Of a DNA stretch of 22,211 nucleotides, positions 19,433-22,211 are shown in pieces. The position numbers and the translations under genes were made by a program. The notes under the pieces are model-generated. The model did no database searches. It was not told the DNA's origin and worked only from the letters and a program-made list of their open reading frames with translations. The first letter of the stretch is position 1, and each line of letters opens with the position of its first letter. This DNA comes from Rhodocollybia butyracea (Eukaryota; Basidiomycota; Agaricomycetes; Agaricales; Omphalotaceae), in assembly GCA_015501585.1 (NCBI GenBank), contig JADNRY010000898.1, positions 1 to 22,211 of the forward strand, given 5' to 3'.

Positions 19433-20775
19433 TGTTTTCTTTAGGTTTTTTTATTTCTGTATTTGTAAATTGAAAGATGCATCATCCCAATGACGCCTGA
19501 GGAACAATTAGCAGCTAGTCTTACTGCAAAGAGACGTTGTATGATAATAATATCTTATCATTGTCAATGTTAACTTTTTTTGCCGAATCAAAGTTCGGGA
19601 ATCTTAGCGGACAGCTCATCACATGATCCTGGACATTCGAGTCCTCTGTTATTGAGTCTTACAGGGTTACCACCATGTAACCACTTTAGAATCCATGCTA
19701 CCAGATGCTACCTCTTCATACGCGCTATATCGCGCGATCTAGAAGCACTGTCCCAATCAGCGAGTCCCGCGGCCAAACGCTAACTATCACTTCCCACTCA
19801 TGTCCTTTTATTTTGCCTGCGGGTTGGGACACTATTATCATCATAGTGATGATGAGACATGCCTTTGAGTCCTGGCAGATAGTAGATACTAGATCCTTGC
19901 CACTGACAACGGACGTTGAGAGCAATTTAATCATGTGCGTCTTCATGTATCTTTTAGTTGTAAAGCCACTGCTGACTGTTGCATTCGGTGTTGAAGAAAT
20001 CAGTAGGCGTCTCGAGTGAACCCTTTTGAGATCGGTCCTTTTCATTGTAAAGTATCCGTTCTTCATGAAGCTATAATAATGATCACACGCTAGCGTCTTC
20101 ATAGTACCAACTCATCGTGCTCTTTGTGAATCGGAATTGCACTTGAGGGTGTACTTGAGGCCGTGTCATTCAAATGGTGATTCTGGAGCTGGAAGATGGT
20201 GGCTCGCGTGCGCTTGTTGTATCACTCCTGTAGGGAAGGGTGCTTGATGTCACTAGACTGGGCTCTACGGATCACGATAAAGGACGTAGTGCTCTGACTG
20301 AGGGATTCCTTCGTCATATACCCGTGGAATCCATTGCTGAACGGCAAAAGTATAACGGAGGCTGAGGATCGATCGAAATTGACGATAGAAGGTAACGCCA
20401 GTCCAAGGAGTATAGAGCCTGTTGAAAGAAATGAATCCACTCATCAATATCATCTGCCATACCAACAAATGTTCAAGAATCCTTGTCTTGTGTGTGCATC
20501 TTGATTCAAACTCCGCGCGCTGAACTATTCCTGAATAGTGGTGGACTCTGAACACCATTATTTGACAAAACATAACGCAAGAGACTCACACGACGTATTA
20601 TTGTTTTCAGCACCGCAATGATGAACATGCTGTGAGTACTTATGACTACGGTGGCGGGGGAAATGGCGGCAAACCTACTGTTCTGTAAAAGGAAATCTTT
20701 CGAGTACTTAACGGGAAGGCTACCGTGGCGTAAAATATCGGCTTTTTATTTTCTTTCTCCTTCGTTGACCTCTCA
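19433..20775. other. 1.34-kb intergenic region, no gene recognised
   Basis: This lies between P450-2 and the ABC transporter start. A small hairpin-forming sequence, ATGATAA-N7-TTATCAT, at 19541-19561 lies about 110 bp after the P450-2 stop. Frames at 19725-20102 (-) and 20265-20573 (-) contain no family motif and have no good splice context, so I do not call them. CT-rich sequence at 20750-20775 directly precedes the next ATG. Confidence 0.4.
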
Positions 20776-22211
20776 ATGGCATCCAGTGATCCAACAAAAA
20801 TCCTCGATGCTCAACTCCTTTCAACAACTCGCTCGGACACACCTCCTTCTACTTCCGACGTAGAGACCTCTGACGTTGGGGTGTGGCGTGTCTTGACAGA
20901 ACGAAGAAAATATGGGAATATTATCCCAGCTCTTGTTGATTGTCTTTCTGCTTTGCGCCCGTTCAATCGCTTCTTTTTGGACATCTACAAGATCGACTCT
21001 CAGCTAGTTCAATTATTCTACTTTTATAAGCTTCTCGCTGTGGCGGAGAACAGCTTGCTTTTGTACTGTACAACACAGTTCTTTAACGTGGTACGTTTAA
21101 TCCAGGATCCATGTTTGTAGTACTTACTGTGTACCTTATTTTTCCGGAAGATAACAACTCGAACAAGTCCTATGGCGCTAATAAGTGTTTTAGTTTTTCG
21201 AATAATTGTGATGTCCCTAGCAACCTTGATTCGCACAAAAAGGTGCGTAGCTATCACGACGACTTTATCTCTTATCAAGCTCTGATGATTGCAATATTCC
21301 AGGAATCAGCTAAGTACAAAGCTTGAAGGTTGCATTCGTGATTATTTTGATTTAGCTTTGTTTAAATGTATATCCGTGTATCCATCTGCTTAGTTCAGCG
21401 CTCAATATCTTTCTTTCATTTAGCGCGACTAGAAGATGGTGTTCTATCCAGTGGTACGCCGTTCTCTACGTTCAGTCATTGCTAGGTTATTCTCACAAAC
21501 TTGCCAGCCCATAGACTTGAATCAACAGAGATTTGGCAAGCTTTTAGCGGAATGTCCGACACAGCATTTGAGCTATGTCAAATGATAACACAGATATTGT
21601 ACATGGCCACCTTGTCGCACACGAGAGGCCCAGTTCTGCTGATTATTTGCACACTACGGCCGATAGTCTCACTCCTTTACATGGAAAGGGATTATTGGAG
21701 TCGCCGTAAGCAGTAGTAGCCGAGCTTTCTACTCGATATTTTATAAGCTTACTCTCTTTTCAGCGATACTTGCATATATCGATAATAATGATTACTTCAG
21801 AAAAACGGCCCTAGATAGGTTAACGGGACCAGGCTTTATTGACGAAATCATCACCAGCAATTCCGCGGCCTACTTTATAAGACGTACGTGAATTCCGCGC
21901 ATATATGCTTGCCCACCGATGATATTCCATTGTTTAGAATACGAAGAATGTATCAAAGAAGCTGAAAGGAATTCCCCTCCGTCGTTTCTACGAATCACAA
22001 GGGATGAACCAGACAAGTTGGGCAGTGATAACAGAAACCTTGAGCGAGCTGCCAATGGTGCGTGAATTGCAAGATGTCGCTGATGGACACACACTTACCT
22101 TGTTTGGTATGGTGGAAGCTTTACGCTGTCTTCAGTGTCGTCAGAAATAGAGCAGTGACTCCAACTATCTCTTCTGTAGCCATTGTTGAACGATCAGGAT
22201 ACTATTTAAGC
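20776..22211 (+). CDS. ABC transporter, N-terminal part (gene continues past window)
   Basis: The first exons of a large ABC exporter of the kind found across Agaricomycetes, in which a long N-terminal region precedes the transmembrane and ATP-binding domains. Proposed exons: 20776-21090, 21151-21242, 21303-21367, about 21405-21439, 21508-21705, 21774-21883, 21938-22057 and 22180 onward. They join in frame through introns of about 60 bp, except the last (about 120 bp), which is unsure. Recognisable pieces: LRPFNRFFLDIYKIDSQLVQ, NSLLLYCTTQFFNV, ISVLVFRIIVMSLATLI, NQLSTKLEGCIRDYFDL, TEIWQAFSGMSD, GPVLLIICTLRPIVSLL and AYIDNNDYFRKTALDRLTG. These match the order in family members (NEDYLRM… type motif). 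Walker A, signature and Walker B lie beyond the window. It probably exports small molecules, but its substrate is unknown. Family call is from memory of the N-terminal pattern. Confidence 0.6.

Noticed and set aside
20222..20573. Minus-strand frames between P450-2 and the ABC gene
   Set aside because: No family resemblance and no signal peptide or domain; could not be joined to neighbouring exons.
1..22211. tRNA, rRNA or snRNA genes
   Set aside because: None was recognised on either strand by eye; a covariance-model scan would be decisive.

Overview
The window looks like a stretch of Agaricomycete (mushroom-forming basidiomycete) nuclear genome; the species cannot be told from it. The evidence is dense, short (about 45-65 bp), mostly GT-AG introns and several families typical of these fungi: a DUF6534-type membrane protein, two microsomal cytochrome P450s, an AAD-type aldo-keto reductase, a Mnr2/Alr1-like CorA magnesium transporter and an ABC transporter of the agaricomycete type. 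Exon models below were built by eye from splice signals, reading frame and family motifs. Four of them (P450-2, aldo-keto reductase, adenosine kinase, CorA) sum to whole codons. P450-1 is exactly one base short.

Region by region. Positions 1 to about 2906 are repeat-derived. There is an LTR on the minus strand (2422-2906) with a likely primer-binding site and a short gag-like frame (1854-2237). A long foldback element (1178-1546) with 6-bp target duplications lies inside the same block. The remaining DNA is unusually rich in CTAGC. Positions 2907-3608 are AT-rich and show no gene. From 3609 the window is gene space: DUF6534 protein (-), P450-1 (-), a small unknown gene (+, divergent from P450-1), aldo-keto reductase (+), adenosine kinase (-, convergent), CorA Mg2+ transporter (-), a 1.56-kb divergent intergenic region, P450-2 (+), a 1.34-kb gap, and the first exons of an ABC transporter (+) that runs off the right end.

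Function. Adenosine kinase and the CorA transporter are housekeeping genes. The two P450s, the reductase and the ABC transporter could serve oxidative and reductive conversion and export of small lipophilic or aromatic compounds, but no polyketide synthase, NRPS or terpene synthase is present, so a biosynthetic cluster is not shown.

Most worth a second look: the foldback element, single-base frameshifts in short homopolymers of otherwise well-conserved genes (one in P450-1, two compensating in CorA), two GC-AG introns, a 14-nt microexon in P450-2, and perfect palindromes in the intergenic promoters (a CArG-like dyad at 8439-8462 and an ACGCGT-centred dyad at 9368-9383). I did not find a convincing previously undescribed multi-gene system.
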